From: Flavobacteriales bacterium UBA5040
GTDB taxonomy: Bacteria; Bacteroidota; Bacteroidia; Flavobacteriales; Weeksellaceae
Reading direction: 5' to 3'
Assembly (NCBI GenBank): GCA_002415135.1
Contig: DIBY01000001.1
Span: 279,040-343,039, forward strand
Length of the DNA: 64,000 nucleotides
This document shows positions 44,552 to 52,253 of this stretch, one piece after another. Position numbers and translations under genes: made by a program. The notes under the pieces were generated by a model. The model searched no databases. It had not been told where the DNA came from and saw only the letters and a program-made list of their open reading frames with translations. How positions within the stretch are numbered: position 1 is the first letter of the stretch; each line of letters opens with the position of its first letter.

Positions 44552-45061
44552 ATGAAAAAATTAGCAGTAGTTTTAACTTTAATTTTAGCCGCGCAGTTTA
44601 GTTTTGCGCAACAGTTTGGCTATGATTGGAAAAGCATGAAGCCAGAGAAAAGAAAGGAGGTCATTCAGAATATGAAACCCGAAGAAAGAGTAGCGCTTCT
44701 AAAAGAATTTCGGGAAAAAATGATCATCGCTGAATTAGCAGTTCCAGAAAATACGCAACCAGAGTTCAAAAATTTATATTCAGAATATCAGGAAAAGCAA
44801 AACGAGATAAAGGCTAAGTTCGTTCCAACGCAAGACTGCGAAAAGATGACAGACGAAGATGCGATAAAAGAACTTAATAATAGTTTTGATGTCGGGCAAC
44901 AGCTATTAGACAATAGAAAAGATTATGCGCAAAAATTCATGAAAGTGATTTCTCCGCAACAGGTCTTAAGAATGTACCAAACCGAAGGAAAAATGCGCAA
45001 CAAGATATTAGATAAAAAACAAGACGAACCCAAAAAACCGGGCACGCAGCGCAGACGATAA
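44552..45061 (+). CDS. Periplasmic Spy/LTXXQ-like protein of the sigma operon
   Basis: This 169-residue exported protein has a signal peptide (residues 1-20, ends FSFAQ) and a helical, strongly charged mature chain (MKPEERVALLKEFREK, EYQEKQNEIKAK). It has a single Cys in QDCEKMTDEDA and a basic, disordered C-terminus rich in K, P and R. The composition resembles CpxP/Spy-type periplasmic stress chaperones, but no diagnostic LTxxQ motif is present. As third gene of the sigma operon it may sense or buffer envelope stress (inference). Confidence 0.6.
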   Translation: MKKLAVVLTLILAAQFSFAQQFGYDWKSMKPEKRKEVIQNMKPEERVALLKEFREKMIIAELAVPENTQPEFKNLYSEYQEKQNEIKAKFVPTQDCEKMTDEDAIKELNNSFDVGQQLLDNRKDYAQKFMKVISPQQVLRMYQTEGKMRNKILDKKQDEPKKPGTQRRR

Positions 45062-45082
45062 TAGTTTATTTTTTTAATGTTT

Positions 45083-45122
45083 GAACGACCTCTATAAGTT
45101 TATTGTAGAGGTCGTTCTTTTT
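45083..45122 (+). terminator. Rho-independent terminator of the sigma operon
   Basis: A perfect 12-bp stem (45083-45094 with 45106-45117) and an 11-base loop is followed by a T-run ending about 45122. Confidence 0.9.
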
Positions 45123-45160
45123 TCGGACTAAATCTATAAATTCGTAGCAATCAATTTATA

Positions 45161-46165
45161 ATGAAAAAAATACTTTTACTCCTTTTACTTCCGGTTTTTC
45201 TTTTCGCTCAGAAGAAAGAAACAATCAAACTCAACTATCCCGTGAAGGATTACACGGGCACCACAAAGAGTTTAGAAGTGATCGATGTTCGCCAGAATAA
45301 AAAACTCAATGACATTGTCTTCCGAGGTAAATATTATTCTTTTGTTTTTCCGACCGATGATTTGAGTCAGGATATTAAAAACTGGTTTGAAAAGACCAAT
45401 AAAAAAAGAGAGAAAGGAATTAATGAAGTAGTTCTGTTGGTAGAAGATTTAAATATCTCGAACGAGGTACGGAACAAAGAGATCTTCTGTATTTTAGATA
45501 TGAAATTCAGTACTTTTCTGAAGAAAGGTGAAAACTATTATTTCTTAAAGAGATACGATAACATCATCAGTTTAAATACAAAAGAAGTTGGTGGAATTCC
45601 AGATCTATTTGTGGAGAATACGCAGAAAGTTCTTCAAACCTTAATGTTTGAGACGTATCGGGCGACTCCTTTAGACATTGCAATTCCAGGTAATAATTTG
45701 ACTGATTACAATGAAATTTTAAAATCTAATTACGCCGCTTTTTCAGGTAAGAGATTGAAAGATGGCGTATATCTGGATTATAAAAGTTTCTTTGAACAGA
45801 AACCGCTTGAAAACTATCAGCTCATTAGAAATAGTGGAGAAGTGGTAAGAGCAGTCAATGCCAATGACGACCGAATTCCCGCTCGGAAAATTTACAGTTA
45901 TGTTGAAAGAGGTAAAGTTTACAAAAATTCGCAAGCTGGATTTCTTGATTTGGAGCAAGATGCAAGAGGTTATTTCGTGATGGGAAATAAGTATATGTTA
46001 TTTCCAGAAGAAATTAATGTGTCTTCTGCTTACTTCCTATTCGGCGCTATAGGAGGAATTGCGGCCGGTATAGAATTTAATATAAAATACAATAAGGCAT
46101 TGAAGGGAGAAAAAGATAAGATCTACATTGATTTCTTAAACGGTGAATACAGCTTTGTAAAGTAA
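45161..46165 (+). CDS. Hypothetical exported protein
   Basis: I do not recognise a family for this 334-residue protein. A signal peptide (residues 1-16, ends FLFAQ) precedes a mature part rich in beta-prone and charged stretches (YPVKDYTGTTKSLEVIDVRQ, then IVFRGKYYSFVFP). There is a hydrophobic segment with FLFGAIGGIAAGIEF near residue 290, which may anchor the C-terminus in a membrane. There is one Cys near the middle and no catalytic motif. It stands alone between the sigma operon terminator and lepA. Confidence 0.72.
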   Translation: MKKILLLLLLPVFLFAQKKETIKLNYPVKDYTGTTKSLEVIDVRQNKKLNDIVFRGKYYSFVFPTDDLSQDIKNWFEKTNKKREKGINEVVLLVEDLNISNEVRNKEIFCILDMKFSTFLKKGENYYFLKRYDNIISLNTKEVGGIPDLFVENTQKVLQTLMFETYRATPLDIAIPGNNLTDYNEILKSNYAAFSGKRLKDGVYLDYKSFFEQKPLENYQLIRNSGEVVRAVNANDDRIPARKIYSYVERGKVYKNSQAGFLDLEQDARGYFVMGNKYMLFPEEINVSSAYFLFGAIGGIAAGIEFNIKYNKALKGEKDKIYIDFLNGEYSFVK

Positions 46166-46210
46166 ATTTTCAGTTTAGAGAAAAAACCATTATTTTCTAT
46201 TCACTTTCAT

Positions 46211-46218
46211 TATCTTTG
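46211..46218 (+). promoter_or_regulatory. Promoter -7 box of lepA
   Basis: TATCTTTG fits TAnnTTTG, 19 nt before the lepA ATG. No TTG is present at the -33 spacing. Confidence 0.5.
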
Positions 46219-46237
46219 CAGATTACGATAATTATAG

Positions 46238-48034
46238 ATGAAGAACATACGGAACTTTTGCATTATTGCACATATTGACCACGGTAAATCCACTTTGGCA
46301 GATCGACTTTTGGAATATACCAATACGGTGACCCAAAGAGAACTCCAGTCCCAAACGCTGGATGATATGGATATTGAAAAAGAGCGTGGAATTACCATTA
46401 AGTCACACGCCATCCAAATGGATTATGAATTGAATGGGGAGAAGTATATTCTTAACCTAATCGATACGCCAGGACACGTTGATTTCTCGTATGAAGTTTC
46501 CCGTTCTATCGCTGCTTGCGAAGGAGCGCTTCTTATCGTTGATGCCGCGCAAAGTATTCAGGCTCAAACGATAAGCAATTTATATTTGGCTTTAGAAAAT
46601 GACTTAACGATCATTCCGATTTTAAATAAAATCGATTTACCTTCAGCTAATCCTGAAGAAGTAACCGATGAAATCATGAGCTTAATTGGTTGTGATTATG
46701 AAGATGTACTAAGAGTTTCTGGAAAAACAGGCGAAGGTGTTCATCAATTATTGGAACATATCGTTAATAGAATTCCGGCACCGGTTGGAAATGAAGACGG
46801 ACCATTACAGGCATTGATCTTTGACTCGGTTTATAATCCTTTCCGTGGAATTGAAGCTTACTTCAAAGTCGTCAACGGAAGCATCAAGAAAGGACAACGA
46901 ATTAAATTCATGGCGACCAACAAAATGTATGAAGCAGATGAAGTTGGTACTTTAAAATTAAAACAAACGCCGAAAGCCGAAATTAAAACCGGCGACGTAG
47001 GTTATATTATCTCCGGAATCAAAGATGCTCGTGAAGTAAAAGTAGGAGATACCATCACTACTTTTGAAAAAGGAGCGACAGAAGCGATCGACGGTTTCGA
47101 AGAAGTGAAACCAATGGTTTTCGCGGGGATTTATCCGATCGAATCCGAAGACTTTGAAGAACTTCGTTTCTCTTTAGAAAAATTAAGATTAAATGATGCT
47201 TCTTTGGTTTTCGAACCAGAAAGTTCAGCAGCTTTAGGTTTCGGTTTTCGTTGTGGATTCCTCGGAATGCTGCACATGGAAATCGTACAGGAAAGATTAG
47301 ACCGCGAATTCAACATGGACGTTATTACGACCGTGCCCAACGTTTCTTATCACGGTTATACCAAGAGAGATCCAGACACGATGATCCTAATCAACAATCC
47401 TTCAGAAATGACAGATCCCATGATTATGGATCGGGTAGAAGAGCCGTTCATCAAAGCCTCCATCATTACCAAATCCGATTATGTTGGTCCGGTGATGACT
47501 TTGTGTATTGAGAAAAGAGGCGAGATTGTAGGACAAAGTTATTTGACTTCAGATCGGGTAGAGCTCGTTTTCAATATGCCTTTGGCAGAAGTGGTCTTCG
47601 ATTTTTATGATCGCTTAAAGTCAGTTTCCAAAGGATATGCATCTTTCGATTATCATCCGATTGGGTTCCGCGCTTCCAAATTAGTGAAAATGGATATCCT
47701 GATCAATGGCGATATGGTCGATGCACTTTCTTCTTTGATTCACGATTCCAACGCTTATTATATTGGAAAAAGAATGTGTGAGAAATTACGTGAACTGATT
47801 CCACGTCAGCAGTTTGATATTGCTGTTCAGGCCGCTTTAGGAGCGAAAGTGATTGCCAGAGAAAGCATCAAAGCTTTAAGAAAAGACGTTACCGCAAAAT
47901 GTTATGGTGGAGATATTTCCCGTAAACGTAAATTGTTGGAGAAACAAAAAGAAGGTAAGAAGAAAATGAAACAAATTGGTAGAGTAGAGGTCCCACAGTC
48001 GGCATTTATGGCGGTGTTGAAGCTGAACGATTAA
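46238..48034 (+). CDS. lepA: Elongation factor 4 (back-translocase LepA)
   Basis: This 598-residue ribosomal GTPase back-translocates stalled tRNA complexes. The G1 motif is AHIDHGKST, G2 and switch regions are ERGITIKSHA, G3 is DTPGHVDF, G4 is NKID, and G5 lies in RVSGKTGEGV. The C-terminal domain is specific for LepA (AFMAVLKLND end, KCYGGDISRKRKLLEKQKEG). Length is standard. The plus-strand transcript runs into a family C repeat. Confidence 0.97.
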   Translation: MKNIRNFCIIAHIDHGKSTLADRLLEYTNTVTQRELQSQTLDDMDIEKERGITIKSHAIQMDYELNGEKYILNLIDTPGHVDFSYEVSRSIAACEGALLIVDAAQSIQAQTISNLYLALENDLTIIPILNKIDLPSANPEEVTDEIMSLIGCDYEDVLRVSGKTGEGVHQLLEHIVNRIPAPVGNEDGPLQALIFDSVYNPFRGIEAYFKVVNGSIKKGQRIKFMATNKMYEADEVGTLKLKQTPKAEIKTGDVGYIISGIKDAREVKVGDTITTFEKGATEAIDGFEEVKPMVFAGIYPIESEDFEELRFSLEKLRLNDASLVFEPESSAALGFGFRCGFLGMLHMEIVQERLDREFNMDVITTVPNVSYHGYTKRDPDTMILINNPSEMTDPMIMDRVEEPFIKASIITKSDYVGPVMTLCIEKRGEIVGQSYLTSDRVELVFNMPLAEVVFDFYDRLKSVSKGYASFDYHPIGFRASKLVKMDILINGDMVDALSSLIHDSNAYYIGKRMCEKLRELIPRQQFDIAVQAALGAKVIARESIKALRKDVTAKCYGGDISRKRKLLEKQKEGKKKMKQIGRVEVPQSAFMAVLKLND

Positions 48035-48037
48035 CCT

Positions 48038-48146
48038 ATTTATTTGGGCAGACATTTCCGTCTTCCGTTCCCGCTATTTTTTTTGCCAGCGCTTTTGCCA
48101 GTGCAAAAAAATGAGCTCCACTCAAGCCGGGCTGCAGATTTTCGCT
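48038..48146. repeat. Interspersed repeat, family C, copy 1
   Basis: Contains TATTTGGGCAGACATTTCCG, CCCGCT, a TTTTTTTGC/GCAAAAAAA stem core (48078-48086 with 48103-48111) and AGCCGGGCT. Copy 2 is at 62908-62980 with the same leading motif but a shorter, different core. On the reverse strand the order (AGCCCGG-like edge, GC-ended A/T stem, TAGCGGGA) resembles family A, so both may be variants of one interspersed family. It lies directly after lepA and could act as its transcript end. Confidence 0.65.
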
Positions 48147-48198
48147 TCTTCAAAGAACATATAATATTACAAATTCCTGAATTCGTTCAGGAATTTTT

Positions 48199-48981
48199 TT
48201 ATTTTATAAAATATGCATCTCTCTGTTTTTTAATAATTTTCGGATCAATAGTTCCATCACATTCTTCTGAAAAAAAAGTGGGCGTTAAACCTATTTTAAA
48301 ATGTGCTTTTTGATTTCCATGAAAGTAATTGACAGCATAAACAATGATTTCACTAGGATTGAACACCCAATATTTGTGTTTATACATGGCGTCACCACAA
48401 ATATAAAAACTGTTGTTTCGTATAATTTGCCACTTTTTATTCTCATTTAAAATTGCAAATCCTCGAAAACTGTCAACAACCATTTTCAATTTTTTACCTG
48501 AGATATTTTTTACAAAAACAGGAAATGATTTATATGCTTTAATATTTATTGCGGAATCGATAACAAAATTGGGAATAGTATCATTTGGTTTCACTACAAT
48601 TTCTAATAAATCGTGAGTAAGAGAATCAAACTTGACGGGTTTATCCGAAAATTTCAATCGATCAAACTCACTATGGAAATACTTGTCACGCATTCTATTG
48701 AAGATAATAGAATCGTTAATTTCTTTTTGAGTTTTTATATGACCAATAGTTGGAGGTGCGGGAGGAGGCGGAAACATTGAGTCATAATACTTGATCGGAA
48801 TGGAATCTTGAATTTTTCCTATGTATATTATTGAAGATCCATATTCGCCAATACCTTCATTAAATTCCTGAATTTTCATCTTGATTTTATGATTGGTCGT
48901 TAAAACAATCTCATCTGCAAAAGTTTTCTTTTTGCAGCCAACCAAAAGGAGAGCGATTAATAAAAGTCTCAGATAATTCAT
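48199..48981 (-). CDS. Hypothetical lipoprotein
   Basis: This 260-residue protein has a signal peptide and lipobox (LLVGC, Cys16) and then a mature chain with no family that I recognise. A proline-rich stretch (FPPPPAPPT, near residue 70) is followed by regions of beta-type alternation (KKLKMVVDSFRGFAIL, then IIRNNSFYICGDAMY) with three cysteines near the C-terminal half. Flavobacterial lipoproteins of this kind usually face the periplasm or surface. It is divergent from the M14 carboxypeptidase gene (53 nt apart). Confidence 0.75.
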   Translation of the reverse strand: MNYLRLLLIALLLVGCKKKTFADEIVLTTNHKIKMKIQEFNEGIGEYGSSIIYIGKIQDSIPIKYYDSMFPPPPAPPTIGHIKTQKEINDSIIFNRMRDKYFHSEFDRLKFSDKPVKFDSLTHDLLEIVVKPNDTIPNFVIDSAINIKAYKSFPVFVKNISGKKLKMVVDSFRGFAILNENKKWQIIRNNSFYICGDAMYKHKYWVFNPSEIIVYAVNYFHGNQKAHFKIGLTPTFFSEECDGTIDPKIIKKQRDAYFIK

Positions 48982-49034
48982 AATTTAATAAAGATAATCT
49001 TTTTTGTAAATTCGTGACACTTAATTTAATCCTG

Positions 49035-50732
49035 ATGAAATATATTTCTTTAATTCTCTTTTTAGCGTCGAATCTTATTTCGTCCCAAACCAACCATCAA
49101 ACACCTTACGAAAAAGGCAACGGAAACCAAACTGCGACTTACGCAGAAATGGTAAAGTTTTACGATGAGTTGGCTCAGAATTTCAAAACGATTACCGTAG
49201 AATCTTTCGGAACTGATGATAATGGAGAACCCATAAAAGTTGTTATTTTTAATCCATCAAAAAATAAAGAAGTTCCCACAATCTTTATCAACAACGGAAT
49301 TCATCCCGGCGAACCCGACGGAATTGATGCCACCATGATGATGATGCGGGATTTCGCCACCGGGAAAATTGCAGTCAAGAATTTAAGAATAGTGGCCATT
49401 CAAGCGTATAATATTTCAGGGATGTTAAGACGAGGATCGCACAGCCGTGCCAATCAAAATGGTCCCGAAGAATATGGTTTTCGTGGAAATGCCAGAAACT
49501 ACGATCTGAATCGGGATTTCATTAAAAATGATACTGAAAATGCAAAAGCATTTCAGCAGATTTTCCAACATTTCAAACCGATTTATTTTATTGACAATCA
49601 TGTTTCAAATGGCGCAGATTACCAATATTTATTCACTTATATTTCTACCAATAAAGAAAGATTAGGAAAAAGTTTGGGAAACTATTTTAATGAAAAGATG
49701 CAACCCGAAATTTTACAGACTTTAGAAAAGAAAGGAATTCTCACGACTCCTTATGTCAATATCCATGGTGATTCACCCGACGAAGGATTCCCGACCTTTA
49801 TGGATTCTCCAAGATATGCAACAGGTTACACAACGCTTTTTAATACGATGGGAACGGTTGCCGAAACGCATATGCTGAAACCTTATAAAGATCGTGTTCG
49901 AGCGACTTATGAAAACATGCTCAGTTCCATTAATTATACTGCAACTCATTCTAAGGAAATTCAAAAATTAATGGCTGAAAGTTTGGCAGATTATCAACCA
50001 AAAATGAAATATCCAATTCAATGGAAAGTAGATAGCACGAAATTTCAAATGATCGATTTCAAAGGTTACGAAGCTGGGAAAAAACCAAGCTTAGTTTCAG
50101 GAAAGCCAAGATTGTTCTACGACCGAACAAAACCATTCACCAGAAAAGTAAGATTCTACGATCAATATATTCCAACCAAAGAAATTGCAATTCCTTCTTA
50201 TTATGTAATCCCACAATCGGAACAAAAGGTTTTGCAATATCTCAAACGTAATAATATAGCGATGAACGTGATCAAGCAAGATTCCGTCATTTTTGCGCAA
50301 CAATATATGGTTTCAGATTACAAAACGGTGAAGAATCCGTACGAAGGACATTACCTTCATTATGATACTCGAGTAAAGTCTGAGAATAAAAACTTTAAAT
50401 TTAGAAAAGGAGATGTGTTGGTTTCAACCAAACAATATGGCGTGAAATATCTGCTCGAAACTTTAGAACCAGAAGCAACTGATTCTTTCTTTAACTGGAA
50501 TTTCTTTGATGCAATTCTTGGACAAAAAGAATACTTCTCTGATTACGTTTTCGAAGATACGGCCGCAGATTTATTGAAAAACAATCAAGTTTTAAAAACC
50601 GCTTTGGAATTTGAAAAAATAGCCAATCCTGATTTTGCAAAAGATGGAAATGCGCAGTTAGAGTATATTTATAAACATTCTCAATTTTACGAAGGAAGCG
50701 TTGGTTTATATCCGATTTACAGGATTTTGTAA
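49035..50732 (+). CDS. M14 family zinc carboxypeptidase, exported
   Basis: This 565-residue exported metallopeptidase has a signal peptide (residues 1-18). The M14 zinc site reads NNGIHPGEPDG (His and Glu ligands) with the third His in FIDNHVSNGADYQY, and the catalytic Glu lies in VAETHMLKPY. It also has RNYDLNRDFIK (substrate-binding Arg/Asn). The C-terminal 250 residues have no family I recognise and may be a beta-rich appendage. I start at the ATG at 49035; the GTG at 49014 would add 7 residues before the signal peptide. It probably trims peptides in the periplasm or outside. Confidence 0.9.
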   Translation: MKYISLILFLASNLISSQTNHQTPYEKGNGNQTATYAEMVKFYDELAQNFKTITVESFGTDDNGEPIKVVIFNPSKNKEVPTIFINNGIHPGEPDGIDATMMMMRDFATGKIAVKNLRIVAIQAYNISGMLRRGSHSRANQNGPEEYGFRGNARNYDLNRDFIKNDTENAKAFQQIFQHFKPIYFIDNHVSNGADYQYLFTYISTNKERLGKSLGNYFNEKMQPEILQTLEKKGILTTPYVNIHGDSPDEGFPTFMDSPRYATGYTTLFNTMGTVAETHMLKPYKDRVRATYENMLSSINYTATHSKEIQKLMAESLADYQPKMKYPIQWKVDSTKFQMIDFKGYEAGKKPSLVSGKPRLFYDRTKPFTRKVRFYDQYIPTKEIAIPSYYVIPQSEQKVLQYLKRNNIAMNVIKQDSVIFAQQYMVSDYKTVKNPYEGHYLHYDTRVKSENKNFKFRKGDVLVSTKQYGVKYLLETLEPEATDSFFNWNFFDAILGQKEYFSDYVFEDTAADLLKNNQVLKTALEFEKIANPDFAKDGNAQLEYIYKHSQFYEGSVGLYPIYRIL

Positions 50733-50751
50733 ATTTTAACGCGTCTTATAA

Positions 50752-51165
50752 ATAATAACAAATACGAAAGAGATAAAAAACTTAGTAAGAATAGGATTAG
50801 GAGCCTTTATGCTTTTGGCAGGAATTGGTCACTTGACTTATGCTCGAGAAACTTTTCAGGCGCAAGTTCCGGATTGGATTCCGCTTTCAAAAGATTTCGT
50901 CGTATTGGCTTCCGGTGTAGTAGAAATTCTGTTCGGAATAGCGATGATCTTCTTCACGAAACAAAAGGAATACGTAGGCTTAGCTTTGGCTATTTTCTTT
51001 GTTTTGGTTTTCCCGGGAAATATTGCGCAATATACCGAACACCGTGATGGATTTGGTTTAGATACCGATTCCAAAAGATTATTGCGATTGTTTTTTCAAC
51101 CCGTTCTCATCTTTTTCGCGCTGTATTCTACAGATGCTTTAAAATTATTTAAGATAAAAAAATAA
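50752..51165 (+). CDS. DoxX-like membrane protein without a clear ATG start
   Basis: This protein has a DoxX/MauE-like pattern of about four membrane helices (the last in RLFFQPVLIFFALYSTDAL) and the motif GIGHLTYARETFQAQVPDWIP. The first ATG (50809) would cut into the first helix: upstream codons KNLVRIGLGAF are in frame and family-like, and the frame is open back to a stop at 50749-50751. No ATG, GTG or TTG lies in that stretch, so an ATA at 50752/50755 or the ATG at 50809 must be used, or the start codon has been lost. Function of the family is unclear. It ends at a strong shared terminator. Confidence 0.65.
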   Translation: MITNTKEIKNLVRIGLGAFMLLAGIGHLTYARETFQAQVPDWIPLSKDFVVLASGVVEILFGIAMIFFTKQKEYVGLALAIFFVLVFPGNIAQYTEHRDGFGLDTDSKRLLRLFFQPVLIFFALYSTDALKLFKIKK

Positions 51166-51169
51166 TGTA

Positions 51170-51205
51170 AAAAACGCTTTTAGAAATTAATCTAAAAGCG
51201 TTTTT
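51170..51205. terminator. Bidirectional rho-independent terminator
   Basis: A perfect 15-bp stem (51170-51184 with 51191-51205) and 6-base loop with A- and T-runs separates the DoxX-like gene from the convergent cupin gene. Confidence 0.9.
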
Positions 51206-51206
51206 A

Positions 51207-52088
51207 TTATTTCGGCAAACCTTTTTTCAAAGCATAATTTGCATTTTCAATGGCTTTTCTTTCTTTCCAGTCCATGTATTTTTTTTTGAATCTTCCCTTC
51301 ATGACGTTGTCGAAATTTCTCTGAACTGCAAGATTCCAGAGCGAATGCGCTTTTACCGCCCATGATTTGTCCCAGGCTCTTTGGGAAATGGAGAAACTTC
51401 CGTCCAGATATTTCATATAATGCCACCAGCCGGTCGGCATAAACAAAGTGTCGCCATGTTCTAGGAAACATTCAATTCCTTCAACACCATTTAGGGCAGG
51501 AAATTTTTCATAATCAGGATTTGCAATATCGTAATCTTCTAAAGCATAAGTTGCGAGTGGTAATTTATAAAGCCGCTCTTTCCATTTATAATCGAATAAT
51601 AAAACATGTTTTCTGCCATTAAAATGAGTATGAAAAATGTGAGGCATATCAATGTCAAAATGGAGAAAGGTTTGGGATCCTTTTCCGCCAAAAAACATAT
51701 TCGGAAATTTATCCAGAAAACCGCCCATTAAGTCTTTAGGTGAAATGTAGTCGTCTAAAAGTTGAGGTGCGAATTTAATAGGGTCAAAAAGAAAGATTCG
51801 TAAATCGGTTGGTTTCTCCTGAATCAAATCAATATAATCTGTGAATTTCATTTTTGCAGCTGAAGAATTAATAGGCGCGGAAGGATCAGCTTTCGATGAA
51901 TCATAGAGTGGAACTTCAACATCGCCAACCACTTCTTTCATATATTCCATCGTCCATTTTTCGTAAGCGGGCCAGTTTTTCGCCATATCTTTAATGACAA
52001 CTGGCTTCCGCGGCAACAGGTACTTTTCTCGAAATTCTTCTTTGGTAATCGACTCTACGATGTCGATAGGTTGTAAATGAAGTCCCAT
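51207..52088 (-). CDS. JmjC-like cupin, putative 2-oxoglutarate oxygenase
   Basis: This 293-residue protein has a cupin/JmjC fold (KPVVIKDMAKNWPAYEKW at the N-terminus; the iron-binding HxD in TFLHFDIDMPHIF; the second His in FMPTGWWHYMKYL). Proteins of this group hydroxylate ribosomal proteins or other targets using Fe(II) and 2-oxoglutarate. The target here is unknown. I start at the ATG at 52088 (MGLHLQPIDI), since an upstream 18-residue extension from 52142 is hydrophobic and not family-like. It is divergent from the TonB-receptor gene at 52254. Confidence 0.82.
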   Translation of the reverse strand: MGLHLQPIDIVESITKEEFREKYLLPRKPVVIKDMAKNWPAYEKWTMEYMKEVVGDVEVPLYDSSKADPSAPINSSAAKMKFTDYIDLIQEKPTDLRIFLFDPIKFAPQLLDDYISPKDLMGGFLDKFPNMFFGGKGSQTFLHFDIDMPHIFHTHFNGRKHVLLFDYKWKERLYKLPLATYALEDYDIANPDYEKFPALNGVEGIECFLEHGDTLFMPTGWWHYMKYLDGSFSISQRAWDKSWAVKAHSLWNLAVQRNFDNVMKGRFKKKYMDWKERKAIENANYALKKGLPK

Positions 52089-52253
52089 ATGGCGCAATTG
52101 TTTGATGAGCAAAAATAATAAAAAAAAGAATCCAACCTTCATTTATAATTATAAGCATATGAGAATCTGCATTTAAATTTGCTCGTGATTAACCATCATA
52201 TCTTCTCATTGTAACAATTATGATCTTTGCCGTACTAATTAATAAATCTTTTC

